Of a stretch of 64,000 nucleotides of DNA, positions 30,103-38,825 are shown in pieces. Source of the DNA: Rhodopirellula islandica. GTDB lineage: Bacteria; Planctomycetota; Planctomycetia; Pirellulales; Pirellulaceae. Each line of letters begins with the position of its first letter. Positions within the stretch are counted from its first letter, which is position 1. Position numbers and translations under genes: made by a program. The notes below the pieces were generated by a model, which was not told the DNA's origin, searched no databases, and saw only the letters and a program-made list of their open reading frames with translations. Location of the stretch: positions 415,537 through 479,536 of the forward strand of contig NZ_LECT01000017.1 of assembly GCF_001027925.1 (NCBI RefSeq), in the 5' to 3' direction.

Positions 30103-30187
30103 GCCCAGGTGGTGGAATTGGCAGACACAGGGGACTTAAAATCCCCCGGACGTTTAGTCCTTGCGGGTTCGAGTCCCGCCCTGGGTA
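30103..30187 (+). tRNA. tRNA-Leu (anticodon TAA)
   Basis: An 85-nt cloverleaf with the long variable arm of leucine tRNA. Acceptor GCCCAGG pairs with CCTGGGT, the D-loop contains TTGGCAGAC, the anticodon stem-loop is GGGGA-CTTAAAA-TCCCC giving anticodon TAA, and the T-arm is GCGGG-TTCGAGT-CCCGC. CCA is not encoded. Confidence 0.96.
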
Positions 30188-30269
30188 CTTCTCTGCGACG
30201 TCGCGGAACCGATTGTGAGACGCTCTGTTTGGCAGCGTTCAGTCGGAGATGGGCCCGGCTCAAACTTCT

Positions 30270-30321
30270 ACGAAAAAAGCCGCTCCGGCGTGAGCGGTGA
30301 GCGCTGACGCCAGAACGGCTT
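30270..30321 (-). terminator. Rho-independent terminator of the DUF3500 gene
   Basis: Arms 30277-30291 and 30307-30321 pair over 15 bp with two mismatches. Read on the minus strand the stem is followed by TTTTTTCG, a proper U-tract, 76 bases after the DUF3500 stop. It also lies downstream of tRNA-Leu on the other strand, where no U-tract follows. Confidence 0.7.
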
Positions 30322-30396
30322 GAGTTGATTCGCTGACCCAGACAGGATCCTAGCGAGCCCATTGACGGAACGAGCTCTCTGGGTGCCTGAGTTCGC

Positions 30397-31443
30397 TCAG
30401 GGAGCGATGGGCAGATCAAAGTCGCCCGACAAGTCTCGGTAAACACAGTGGATGTGGTTGGCGGGGTTGCCAGCCGGGTCGGCTTGCGTGTTCACGAATT
30501 CGATCAAGAACCGCTTGCCGCGCACTCGGTAGTAGTGGCCGATGCCAGGTTCGAGAGCACCCGCCCAGGCGAAGTGAACGTTGTTCCAACCGTCCGTTTC
30601 GATTTGCTGCGTTCGTTCAGCAGCGACTTTTTCCGGTGCGACACTGACATACAAATCCACCACGTCACGCAGTTGTTTTTGTTGGTCAGGATTCAAACTG
30701 GAATAGGCGATCCCTTCCGGTTCTCCCACCGTCGGTTGTGGTTCACCGGCAAAGCGAATCTCAGCGAGAGCTTCTTCTGCGATGAGTGCGACTTTGAGCT
30801 GCTTGGAATCCAGTGACTTGACCAGTTTGAACGCGAGCTGTTCCTCTTGGTTCAGAACGGCAGTTCCCTTGCCCAACGTCACACTGGTTTCGTTCTTCAC
30901 CACGGCTGGATTGGTCGCCATGAACTGAGGCGTGGAATCAACGACCTTCCCGCCCCGACAAACGAAGTTCAGCGACAGGTGGTGCCCTTCAAAGGACAAG
31001 CCCCAACTCGCGTCTTCGCCTTTTTCTGTGACGTCACCGAACAACGTCACGTAGTAACGTTGCGGGTTGCGTTCCCAAGCCCCTTTGCCGGCTTCCATTT
31101 CGTTGAGGACTTCTTCCAGCAACATGATCCGGTTGGCTTTGCTGTAGCCAGCTTCACTGAGTGCCGAACGGAGAAGACGCAGCGCGGCGGTTCGCTGTGC
31201 ATCGTTCATCTGCTCGAGCATCAGCCCCTTGCGTTCCTTCATCGGAATGAAGTGCCAGCCAACTCGCTTGGGCGAATCAAACGCCATCACAGCATTTGCT
31301 TTTTGATCCGGCGTCAGCGTTTCCACGAACGCGACAGCGAACGTCTGCATTTGTTCAGCGGGCGAGGCGGCCAATTTCCAACCCGCCAGCCCCAAAGCAG
31401 CAACGGCGGTAAGGGACAGCAAAGCAAAACGAATCTTGTTCAT
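30397..31443 (-). CDS. DUF3500-family exported protein
   Basis: About 348 residues beginning at ATG 31443 with a signal peptide (LLSLTAVAALGLAGWKLAA). The body has the features I associate with DUF3500: RVGWHFIPMKERKGL near residue 65, then ALRLLRSALSEAGYSKA, ERNPQRYYVTLFG, WGLSFEGHHLSLNF and a late GIGHYYRVRGKRFLIEF. The family is conserved in planctomycetes and other bacteria but has no assigned function; Trp/His/Glu-rich motifs suggest a ligand- or metal-binding site. It lies 76 bases after truB on the same strand, so it may be cotranscribed with it. Confidence 0.85.
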   Translation of the reverse strand: MNKIRFALLSLTAVAALGLAGWKLAASPAEQMQTFAVAFVETLTPDQKANAVMAFDSPKRVGWHFIPMKERKGLMLEQMNDAQRTAALRLLRSALSEAGYSKANRIMLLEEVLNEMEAGKGAWERNPQRYYVTLFGDVTEKGEDASWGLSFEGHHLSLNFVCRGGKVVDSTPQFMATNPAVVKNETSVTLGKGTAVLNQEEQLAFKLVKSLDSKQLKVALIAEEALAEIRFAGEPQPTVGEPEGIAYSSLNPDQQKQLRDVVDLYVSVAPEKVAAERTQQIETDGWNNVHFAWAGALEPGIGHYYRVRGKRFLIEFVNTQADPAGNPANHIHCVYRDLSGDFDLPIAP

Positions 31444-31519
31444 GGCGGGTCGATGACAGAGGGAGGGAATCGCCGAGCAATGGTTGCTCGGAGAGGAGGG
31501 AATCCGGCAAGGCGGGCTT

Positions 31520-32566
31520 TCAGCCACGTAGGGTAATTGATTCTGCCGACGGAAACACTCTCAACGGGTGCCACAATTTTCCATGCGGCCGAAGAATCGC
31601 GACCAATTCCCCCCATGGGCCGGACGAATCGGACGAGCGATCGACTCCGATGCAATCGGAAACGCTGGTGTTTCGATCGAAGGTGTCGACCTGGTCGATG
31701 CAGCGAGTCCATTCCTCCGGCAACGGTTCGGCCGGTGCCTGCGGGGTGCCTGCGATCCGAATCCCTGCGTGCAGCATTCCGATTTGCTGGGCGTCCAAAT
31801 CGATGGCTGGGAGGTGGGTCAGGCCTTCCACAGAGGGACGCATGAACTCCAGCATGGGCTGGGGAGATGCTTTTTCGCGGTCTGTGTCGTCGAACATGAA
31901 CTCGCAATCGAGTGTGTCGCTCAAGCTGAAACGCCCGACCTCGGTGCGAACCAACTTCGTCATCACCGCGGCACATCCGCAGGCCGCCGCGACATCCATC
32001 CCAAGTGTCCGCAGGTAAGTTCCCGAGCCACAACGAACATCCAAACGCATCATCGGCGGTTCGTACGAGACCAGCTTCACCGAATCGATCAGGATCCGAC
32101 GCTTAGGCATTTCAAAGTTTTCCCCGCGACGAACTCGCTTGTGCGCCCGTTCCCCATCGACCTTGATGGCCGAATGAGCCGGCGGGGTCTGCTCCACCAC
32201 ACCATGGAAATCTTCCAGCACTCGCTCGATTTCAACGGCACTTGGCAACGTTGCATCTGCTTGCGTGACCAATTCCGATTCCAAGTCACCGGACTCGCTG
32301 GACACCCCCAGCTGAAAATCAGCAAGGTATCGCTTGCCGTGTTGAAGTACCCAAGGGGTCAAACGTGTGGCCGATCCAATCGCCAGCAGCACCAACCCTT
32401 CCGCCAACGGATCCAGCGTTCCCGTGTGCCCGACTTTCAATTTGCGAAGACCGAATTCGGCGCGCAGCCGACGCTGAGCACGGTTGACCAGGTCTCGAGA
32501 GGTGGCCCCCGGCGGTTTGTAGCAAGGCAAAAAACCAAGCGGGGAATGCTCACCATTGGGGTCCAT
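31520..32566 (-). CDS. truB: tRNA pseudouridine(55) synthase TruB
   Basis: About 348 residues. TruB isomerises U55 of the tRNA T-loop to pseudouridine. The family core is complete: GFLPCYKPPGATSRDLVN at the N-terminus, KVGHTGTLDPLAEGLVLLAI with the catalytic Asp in GTLDP, the KRYLADFQLG strand, QTPPAHSAIKVDGERAH, and RCGSGTYLRTLGMDVAAACG. ATG 32566 gives the standard N-terminus; a longer in-frame start at 32677 would add 37 atypical residues. The C-terminal 90 residues are longer and more variable than in short TruB proteins, consistent with a degenerate PUA-like end. Confidence 0.95.
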   Translation of the reverse strand: MDPNGEHSPLGFLPCYKPPGATSRDLVNRAQRRLRAEFGLRKLKVGHTGTLDPLAEGLVLLAIGSATRLTPWVLQHGKRYLADFQLGVSSESGDLESELVTQADATLPSAVEIERVLEDFHGVVEQTPPAHSAIKVDGERAHKRVRRGENFEMPKRRILIDSVKLVSYEPPMMRLDVRCGSGTYLRTLGMDVAAACGCAAVMTKLVRTEVGRFSLSDTLDCEFMFDDTDREKASPQPMLEFMRPSVEGLTHLPAIDLDAQQIGMLHAGIRIAGTPQAPAEPLPEEWTRCIDQVDTFDRNTSVSDCIGVDRSSDSSGPWGELVAILRPHGKLWHPLRVFPSAESITLRG

Positions 32567-32680
32567 GGAAAAACGTCCATTCAAGGAATGAAAACAAAAA
32601 AGGGGATGAAGGAGCGACCACCTTCCCGCAACAGAACCTCGGAGCGATCTGGCGGCACACCCATCACACCGAGTCACCCG

Positions 32681-33904
32681 TCACACCGAAATGGTTCGCA
32701 AATAAAGATGACTGATCAGTGCCAAGAGGCTTTCGACCACGATGAACAACAACCGGGCGGTGATCACGCACAGCAGCGCATGGGTCGGATCAGTCACGGT
32801 GCCCAAAACGACCAACGTCACCCACTCGCGAACGCCCGCCCCACCGGGCAGCAACGAAGCGAACCCCAACACCATGCCGAGGCTGATCGCGGCGGTGGCA
32901 ACCGTCAACAACTCGTGGCCGGCAGGCAAACCATTGTAAGCCGGAATCGCTTTCATCACGCAGGCAAATGACAGCCCGATCAAACACCAAGACAACAGCG
33001 ACCATCCCCAACCTGAGATCAATCGCGGCCACGTGATCGCGGATGAAACCTCCGCCACCGCGGTGGACTGATTGGCGGAATCATCCGGCTGCGTCCGAGC
33101 CCGTCGTTTGCTGACCAGTTCGATCACACGCCGCATGACGGGCGGCAGCGTGGGAAGGCAAGCGACCACCGCCATCAATGATGCAGCCCATTTGACCCAT
33201 GGAGGAAGCGGCGTCGACCACATCAGACACCCCGCCAGAGCACCGCCAACGGACATCATCAACAACGTTTCAAAGAACACGCACGTGGTCGCTCGACCGA
33301 TCAAAGGTTGCCGGGAAGGAACGTCTCGCATCACGGCAGGCAAACTGCCCGCCCGAGACGTGGACACCACCGCAGAAACACGAAGCACCACCACCATCGC
33401 TTTGCCAGGGATGTATTTCCCTGCATGGCCAAGCAACTGCGCCGCGGTGGCTCGAGGCAATGAGCACGGAACATGGAATCCACGCAGGGCTCCATGCAAC
33501 ACACAAGCGGGCGGCAGCAGGCCGGCCGCGTAAAACATCGCCGCGAGCAGGATCGATCCGAGCGAAACGTTTTGCCAAGTCGGCAGGGACCCCAGCAATC
33601 GAGTCCGTTCTTCGATCAGCGATTGTCGTTCGCCGGTCGAGACGTGGCCCTGCGGATCACCGGCAGTGCCCTCCGCAGACGCCTGGATCTGCCCGTCAAG
33701 GACCTCGAGTTCCTGGTCAATGACTTGGACACGAGCCTGAACGTCAGCGACTTCGGCGCGCCAACGTTCGACCGCATCCTTGGCCGCGAGGGCCAAACCC
33801 AGCACGACCAAGACAGCGATGACTCGTTTGGCCCAGCGCATCCAGCCAGCCTTCCGCCGCGCGGGAGCAGGCTCCCGCGTTTCGGATTCGGTGGTGTCAA
33901 CCAC
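32681..33904 (-). CDS. Flippase-like/LPG-synthase transmembrane-domain (UPF0104) protein
   Basis: A 407-residue integral membrane protein. After one N-terminal span (RVIAVLVVLGLALAAKDAV) comes a coiled-coil-like stretch (about 45-105, VQARVQVIDQELEVLDGQIQ), then a multi-span domain with signatures of the LPG_synthase_TM/AglD family: LGHAGKYIPGKAMVVVLRV near residue 155 and LPGGAGVREWVTLVVLG near 360. Relatives transfer or flip lipid-linked substrates; no catalytic synthase domain is attached. It lies 114 bases upstream of truB on the same strand, so it may be cotranscribed. Confidence 0.82.
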   Translation of the reverse strand: MVDTTESETREPAPARRKAGWMRWAKRVIAVLVVLGLALAAKDAVERWRAEVADVQARVQVIDQELEVLDGQIQASAEGTAGDPQGHVSTGERQSLIEERTRLLGSLPTWQNVSLGSILLAAMFYAAGLLPPACVLHGALRGFHVPCSLPRATAAQLLGHAGKYIPGKAMVVVLRVSAVVSTSRAGSLPAVMRDVPSRQPLIGRATTCVFFETLLMMSVGGALAGCLMWSTPLPPWVKWAASLMAVVACLPTLPPVMRRVIELVSKRRARTQPDDSANQSTAVAEVSSAITWPRLISGWGWSLLSWCLIGLSFACVMKAIPAYNGLPAGHELLTVATAAISLGMVLGFASLLPGGAGVREWVTLVVLGTVTDPTHALLCVITARLLFIVVESLLALISHLYLRTISV

Positions 33905-33939
33905 AGAATGTCAGCTCGGATCGTTGTGCCATCGGCCGA

Positions 33940-34215
33940 TCAGTTGTCAGCGAGAGGTTCTTTTTTCTCGGTGATCACTTCGGTCTTTTCCGACATTTCG
34001 GCGTTCAATTCGATGTAGCTGTTCCATTCTTCCGGCAGATTGTCTTCATGGAAAATCGCTTCCACGGGACATTCCGGCACACAGGCTTCGCAGTCGATGC
34101 ACTCTTCCGGGTGGATATACAACATCTGTTCGCCTTCGTAGAAACACTCCACAGGGCAAACGACGACGCAATCGGTGTACTTGCATCCCGAGCAGGGTTC
34201 AGCAACGACGTGCAT
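33940..34215 (-). CDS. Seven-iron ferredoxin (FdxA type)
   Basis: A 91-residue electron carrier. [19 protein letters not shown] gives the CxxCxxxxCxxxCP arrangement and [16 protein letters not shown] the CxxCxxCxxxCP arrangement of the 3Fe-4S/4Fe-4S ferredoxins of the Azotobacter FdI/FdxA class. The acidic C-terminal tail ([21 protein letters not shown]) also matches that class, and length is typical. It lies alone, 35 bases upstream of the flippase-like gene on the same strand. Partner enzymes cannot be inferred from context. Confidence 0.95.
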   Translation of the reverse strand: MHVVAEPCSGCKYTDCVVVCPVECFYEGEQMLYIHPEECIDCEACVPECPVEAIFHEDNLPEEWNSYIELNAEMSEKTEVITEKKEPLADN

Positions 34216-34412
34216 GGTCTAACCTTCCAGTTTGATTGAGAAATGGAACGACCCAACCAGATCGTTCTCGCACTATATCGGTTCAAGCAAGGCCGTAACT
34301 TCGATCAAAACAAACCTGCTCTGATCGACTATCCTCGCAGTTCCCCTATTTTGCCACTTCCGCCGTCTCCGGCAAACCCGCCTCCATCGACAATTTGGTC
34401 ACTTTCAACCTG

Positions 34413-35813
34413 ATGCAAGCTTCTTCCACCCGTTGGCAAATTCGCACTCGCCCCAATCGCCACTACCCATTTCTCTCGCGGCACCCTTGGGTCATGGCCA
34501 ATGCACTGGCGCACAACACGCTCCGGGAAGTGCCCTCCGAGGGCAATTTCAATGAAATTGCCCCGCTGCCGGTGGATTCTTCGTCCGTGGATTCTTTGCC
34601 CAATGAATCGGTGCCTGCGGATCCCGACTCCGTCTCGGATGCCCCCTCGGAAGAATCGGTGGATTCCGGGCCGGGTGACCACCAACGACGGCTTCCGGCT
34701 TGCGGCGACGTGATCGATTTGCTCGATCACGACGGCAACTGGGTCGCTCGCGGCTTGATCAATCCAGGCAGTCGGCTTCGGATTCGGCTGTATGCCTTTT
34801 CATCCGAAGAACAAATCGACGACGCATTGTGGGCGGAGCGAATCGAACAGGCGGTTGCACGGCGACGATTGGCCGGCTCCCCCAACCCACAGGGCGGCGA
34901 GCGTTTGATTTTCAGTGAATCCGACCGAATGAGCGGGCTGATCGTCGATCGTTACGCGGATTGCTTGAGCGTCCAAATCACTGGCGGCGTGCTGATCCCT
35001 CGTGCCGCGATGCTGATCCGCGAAGTCACCGCGGCGGCGGCCCGTCATCAGACGCCGTGCCAAAGAATCTTGGTTCGCATGGACGACGCCACCGTCAAAC
35101 ACGAAGGCGTCTCCGCCGAAACGTTGGCTGACCTGCAAGCGCTCACGACGCTGGACAGTCAAGCCGACCCGACCGTTTGGTACCAACACAACGGCCTGGA
35201 GATGGCCATCGATTTGCAGGACGGCCAGAAGACCGGCGGCTACCTTGACCAACAACTCAACCATGCCGCTGCGGCGAGTTACATGACCAACCGCCGCGTG
35301 CTGGATGTTTGCACCTACACCGGCGGCTTTGCGTTGGCGGCTGCCCGTGCCGGCGCCCAACAAGTCGTTGCGCTCGACAGCAGCGAACGGGCACTTGAGA
35401 TCGCCAAGCGGAATGCCGAACGCAACCAGCTCGGCAACATTCAATTCGATCAAGGCGATTGCTTCGACGACTTGAAAGAACGCCGCGAACGGGGTGAGAA
35501 GTTTGACGCGATCATCCTGGACCCCCCGAGGTTCGCTGGTTCTCGCAATCAAACCAATGCGGCGTTGCGGGCTTACACGCGGCTGAATGCGTCGGCGGTT
35601 GACCTGCTGCCCCCGGGCGGAATTTTGGTGACCTGCAGCTGCTCAGGACGTGTGTCTCGAGCCGACTTTCTCAACATGCTCGTTGATGTGGGACGCAAGC
35701 GTGGTCGTGACCTCGTGGTGCTAGAAAGTCGCGGCCCCTCCCCCGACCACGTCTTCGCTGTCTCGTGCCCCGAGAGTGATTACCTAAAGTGCATCATTGT
35801 TCAGGTGATGTGA
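34413..35813 (+). CDS. RlmI-type SAM-dependent rRNA (cytosine-C5) methyltransferase
   Basis: About 466 residues. An N-terminal PUA-like region (RHYPFLSRHPWVMANAL ... DVIDLLDHDGNWVARGLINP) is interrupted by an insertion of about 60 acidic/Ser-rich residues, then an EEHEE-like middle region and a Rossmann methyltransferase: VLDVCTYTGGFALAAARAGA (motif I), ALDSSERALEIAKRNAERN, FDAIILDPPRFAGSRNQ (motif IV) and LVTCSCSG carrying the catalytic Cys. This organisation is that of RlmI (23S rRNA m5C1962). ATG 34413 is preferred; a TTG at 34395 would add six residues. Confidence 0.88.
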   Translation: MQASSTRWQIRTRPNRHYPFLSRHPWVMANALAHNTLREVPSEGNFNEIAPLPVDSSSVDSLPNESVPADPDSVSDAPSEESVDSGPGDHQRRLPACGDVIDLLDHDGNWVARGLINPGSRLRIRLYAFSSEEQIDDALWAERIEQAVARRRLAGSPNPQGGERLIFSESDRMSGLIVDRYADCLSVQITGGVLIPRAAMLIREVTAAAARHQTPCQRILVRMDDATVKHEGVSAETLADLQALTTLDSQADPTVWYQHNGLEMAIDLQDGQKTGGYLDQQLNHAAAASYMTNRRVLDVCTYTGGFALAAARAGAQQVVALDSSERALEIAKRNAERNQLGNIQFDQGDCFDDLKERRERGEKFDAIILDPPRFAGSRNQTNAALRAYTRLNASAVDLLPPGGILVTCSCSGRVSRADFLNMLVDVGRKRGRDLVVLESRGPSPDHVFAVSCPESDYLKCIIVQVM

Positions 35814-36009
35814 TACGATTGCGAATTCGCAATCTTTCCTGAAGGAAAGTTGCGGTTTTTTGCTGCGGGGTAGGATCGCGGTTCACGCATTTGAACTATA
35901 ACGGACGTGTACTTGTGACGGCTTGGAAGTCAGCTTTTCTACTCTGCGTTTGGCTTGTTTTTCTTCAACGCCCATCAATCGTAAGCATCACTCCAGATCG
36001 AGGCCCGCG

Positions 36010-36672
36010 GTGTCCAGCGTAACGATCAAAGTCCTGCACGGTGCCGACCGTGGAAAGGTCTTCGAGGGGATCGAGCCTCCCCTGACCATTGGACGAGAGG
36101 AGGGCAACGACATCCAGCTCAATGACGAGCGGGTCAGTCGCTGCCATCTCAAGATTCAAAGGGACAACGAACGGTTGGTGTTGACCGATTTGGATAGTAC
36201 CAACGGTACCAAGGTCAACGGAGCGGAATGCCAGCTGAAGATTCTGCGGCACGGCGATTTGGTTGCGGTCGGCCGCAGCCTGCTGTTGCTGGGATCCGAG
36301 GAGCAGATCGCGGCGCGACTGCAGGCGATCGGCGGAGGAAGCAAGGGTGCGATCCAGCGCGACGTGAAGTCGTCCGACGAATCCATGGCGGTGGATCTTC
36401 GCCAGGACCCAAAGTCACCGCTTCCGGTCGATGCGTTGCATGTGGAAGATCTGCCGGCAATCCCGGACGATTTGACCCCTGGCCAGAAAGCCCAGCTCTG
36501 TGAGATTTTGGATTACCTACAATCACGACTGGAAAGATTGATCGAATCGGCGACCACGCAGGAAGAATCGGAACAGGTTCTGCTGCAACAAGCCGCCTGG
36601 CAACGCCTGCTCGACGTCCAATCGCGACTGGCGACCCTGAACCGAAAAATCACCGATCCGCAGTGGCCCTGA
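36010..36672 (+). CDS. FHA-domain protein
   Basis: About 220 residues. A forkhead-associated domain at about 3-100 is complete: PLTIGREEGNDIQLNDERVS, RCHLKIQRDN and LTDLDSTNGTKVNG contain the Arg, Ser, His and Asn residues that bind phosphothreonine peptides. The C-terminal half (about 150-215) is helical, EEILDYLQSRLERL-like. It probably reads the phosphorylation state set by Ser/Thr kinases such as the one at 10.1 kb. The GTG at 36010 starts just before the FHA fold; an in-frame TTG at 35923 would add 29 residues unlike the domain. Confidence 0.87.
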   Translation: MSSVTIKVLHGADRGKVFEGIEPPLTIGREEGNDIQLNDERVSRCHLKIQRDNERLVLTDLDSTNGTKVNGAECQLKILRHGDLVAVGRSLLLLGSEEQIAARLQAIGGGSKGAIQRDVKSSDESMAVDLRQDPKSPLPVDALHVEDLPAIPDDLTPGQKAQLCEILDYLQSRLERLIESATTQEESEQVLLQQAAWQRLLDVQSRLATLNRKITDPQWP

Positions 36673-36738
36673 GCATCCAGTTCTCCCGGGCCGACTGCCG
36701 GAATCGCTTCCGAGTCATCGACCCACGAAAGAACACCG

Positions 36739-38514
36739 TTGAGCTCCTCCCAATCCAACCTCGCCCCGTCTGTTCAAACCGCCACTTCGTTGACCGCGAA
36801 CTCACGGAAGACAGAAGCCGAACCAACAGAAGCCCGAGAACCACTCGTGAGTGAATACCGCGAACTGAGGGCTCCCACGCAATCGCTGGGAACCCTGATC
36901 GACCCGCCACTGTGCGATGCGGAATTGCTGCTAAAAAACAACCTCGCGACGGCTCACGCTGAGATGCCTGCCGGAGCATTTTGGGCCGACTTGCGAAACG
37001 AGGCGAGGGAGCAACTGGTCAACGACGCTCGTCGCTACACGTCGTCTTACCGCGATGTCGCGTCCTTCTGTGCCGAGCAACCCAACCACACAGGCGAGAA
37101 CAATTCCCGCCCCATCGTGATGGCCGGGCACCAACCCACCCTGTTTCATCCGGGGGTGTGGTTCAAGAACCACACCCTGCAGAAAATCGCGAATGACTGC
37201 TGTGCGCTTCCAATCAACCTGGTGATCGACAACGACGTCGCCACCACGCGATCGATTCGTGTGCCACAGTTGCAACCACTCGCAAACCTTGCCGGCGATG
37301 ATTCGCACGAGCAGCGGCAGGGCTCCTGGCAATCCATTCCCTACGATGCAGGTGGTGAGACCCTTCCGTTCGAACAAGCACAAATCCGCGACACCGAACT
37401 CTTCAACCACTTTGACGCGGGCGTTCGTCGCTTGATCGCTCCACTGGTGAAAAACCCCTGCGTCACAGAGCTATGGAAACACGCCCGGGAAGCAATCGCC
37501 CGTTGCGGCATCGCAGGCTGTGCATTGGCTCAAGCCCGCCACGCGCTCGAAGCGGAGATGAACTGGCAAACCCTGGAAATCCCTCTCGGCGTCGCCGTTC
37601 GCGGCCGACCCTTCGCTCGATTTGTGATGGAGATCATCGACCAAATTGAACGCTTCCGAACGGTCTACAACGACTCCGCCGACCACTACCGAGCCTGGCA
37701 CGGGATCCGCAGCTCAGCTCATCCCGTCCCCAATCTCGGGCTCCAAAATGGATGGTTTGAAATGCCTCTGTGGGTCTATGGCAACAGCCACCCGCAGCGC
37801 CGTGGCATCTGGGTGAGGCGAGAAGGCGACCAGTGGCGGATCAGCGACGCTCCATCCGGTTCCTCCCAATCAGGGTCCGGCGGAGGAGGGGCGATCTCCC
37901 TGACCGTCTCAGCAAACGACCGCGATTTGGCGGCCACTCAACTGATGGAAGCCGCCTCGCCCGAATTCAAACTTCGGCCGCGAGCCTTGATGACGACCAT
38001 GTTCGCCAGACTGGTTCTCAGCGACCTGTTTCTGCACGGAATCGGTGGCGGCAAATACGATCAACTGGCCGACCGAATCATCTCCCAATTTTTGGGGGTC
38101 ACCCCGCCAGGGCTGCAAGTCGTCTCCGGAACGATTCGTTTACCGGGCCAAGAAATCGATGAATCCCGCGAGGGACGTCGGCGCGACCTCCAACGAAAAG
38201 AACGAGAACTTCAATTCCAAGGCGAAAAATGGCTGGACGATGGCAACTCCACCCAGCGAGATCTCCAAGCTCAAAAGCTGGACCTGCTCGACAAAATGCC
38301 CACCTCGGGAAGCCGCCGCAGTTGGCACCATGAAGTGTCACGCTTGAACTCGCTGATCGCACTGCAACTCACCGACCAGCGGCGTGAAACTCAGCAACAG
38401 CTTGCTCATCTGGAACGGGAAGCGGCAACGGAAAAGATTCTCTGCAGCCGCGAACTTTCGTTTTGCCTGTTTCCCTTGGAATTCCTTCAAGAATCCTTTG
38501 CCAAAATGGCATGA
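36739..38514 (+). CDS. Unknown conserved-looking protein with C-terminal coiled coil
   Basis: A 591-residue protein I do not recognise by name. Near residue 130 it has PIVMAGHQPTLFHPGVWFKN followed by IANDCCALPINLVIDND, which faintly recalls the Rossmann start of BshC-type enzymes (G-Q-x-P ... K ... D). The last 130 residues are strongly charged and heptad-like (DLQRKERELQFQGEKWLDDG, QQQLAHLEREAATEKIL), a likely coiled coil, also present in BshC. The similarity is too weak to assign a reaction. The start is TTG 36739; GTG 36847 is an alternative that removes a Ser/Thr-rich leader. Confidence 0.75.
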   Translation: MSSSQSNLAPSVQTATSLTANSRKTEAEPTEAREPLVSEYRELRAPTQSLGTLIDPPLCDAELLLKNNLATAHAEMPAGAFWADLRNEAREQLVNDARRYTSSYRDVASFCAEQPNHTGENNSRPIVMAGHQPTLFHPGVWFKNHTLQKIANDCCALPINLVIDNDVATTRSIRVPQLQPLANLAGDDSHEQRQGSWQSIPYDAGGETLPFEQAQIRDTELFNHFDAGVRRLIAPLVKNPCVTELWKHAREAIARCGIAGCALAQARHALEAEMNWQTLEIPLGVAVRGRPFARFVMEIIDQIERFRTVYNDSADHYRAWHGIRSSAHPVPNLGLQNGWFEMPLWVYGNSHPQRRGIWVRREGDQWRISDAPSGSSQSGSGGGGAISLTVSANDRDLAATQLMEAASPEFKLRPRALMTTMFARLVLSDLFLHGIGGGKYDQLADRIISQFLGVTPPGLQVVSGTIRLPGQEIDESREGRRRDLQRKERELQFQGEKWLDDGNSTQRDLQAQKLDLLDKMPTSGSRRSWHHEVSRLNSLIALQLTDQRRETQQQLAHLEREAATEKILCSRELSFCLFPLEFLQESFAKMA

Positions 38515-38621
38515 GCGTGACGATTGGAGTTGTCGAGCGCTAATTTTACGCTATTCTCTGCCGTTTGCCGACGAACAAAGTTGGTTTTTGGCATCATCAT
38601 TTAACCCGCGAGTAGCATCGG

Positions 38622-38774
38622 ATGAAGGTCGTTAGTAGCATTGGGGCGTTGAAGTACCGCCACCCAGATTGCCAGGTGGTCAAACGCCGAGGCCGTATTT
38701 ACGTGATTTGCAAAAGCAATCCAAAATTCAAGGTCCGTCAGGGCGGTGCAAAGAGCAAGAAAGCCCGGCGTTAG
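38622..38774 (+). CDS. rpmJ: 50S ribosomal protein bL36, type B
   Basis: A 50-residue gene. The product reads [20 protein letters not shown] then [20 protein letters not shown] and a basic tail [10 protein letters not shown]. The [17 protein letters not shown] core is bL36; [10 protein letters not shown] instead of a CxxC...C..H zinc site marks the zinc-independent B type (YkgO-like). bL36 is the smallest large-subunit protein and stabilises 23S rRNA. It stands apart from the usual ribosomal operon, between two unrelated genes. No second copy is in this window. Confidence 0.95.
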
Positions 38775-38825
38775 ATCAATCCGTCTTGTCGAAGACAGGG
38801 TGATCTGACTTGGGGTCCCCTTTCG

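Noticed and set aside
31568-32971. Plus-strand frame (467 codons) crossing truB and the flippase-like gene
   Set aside because: It spans two genuine minus-strand genes and their intergenic gap, with Arg/Gln/His-rich composition.
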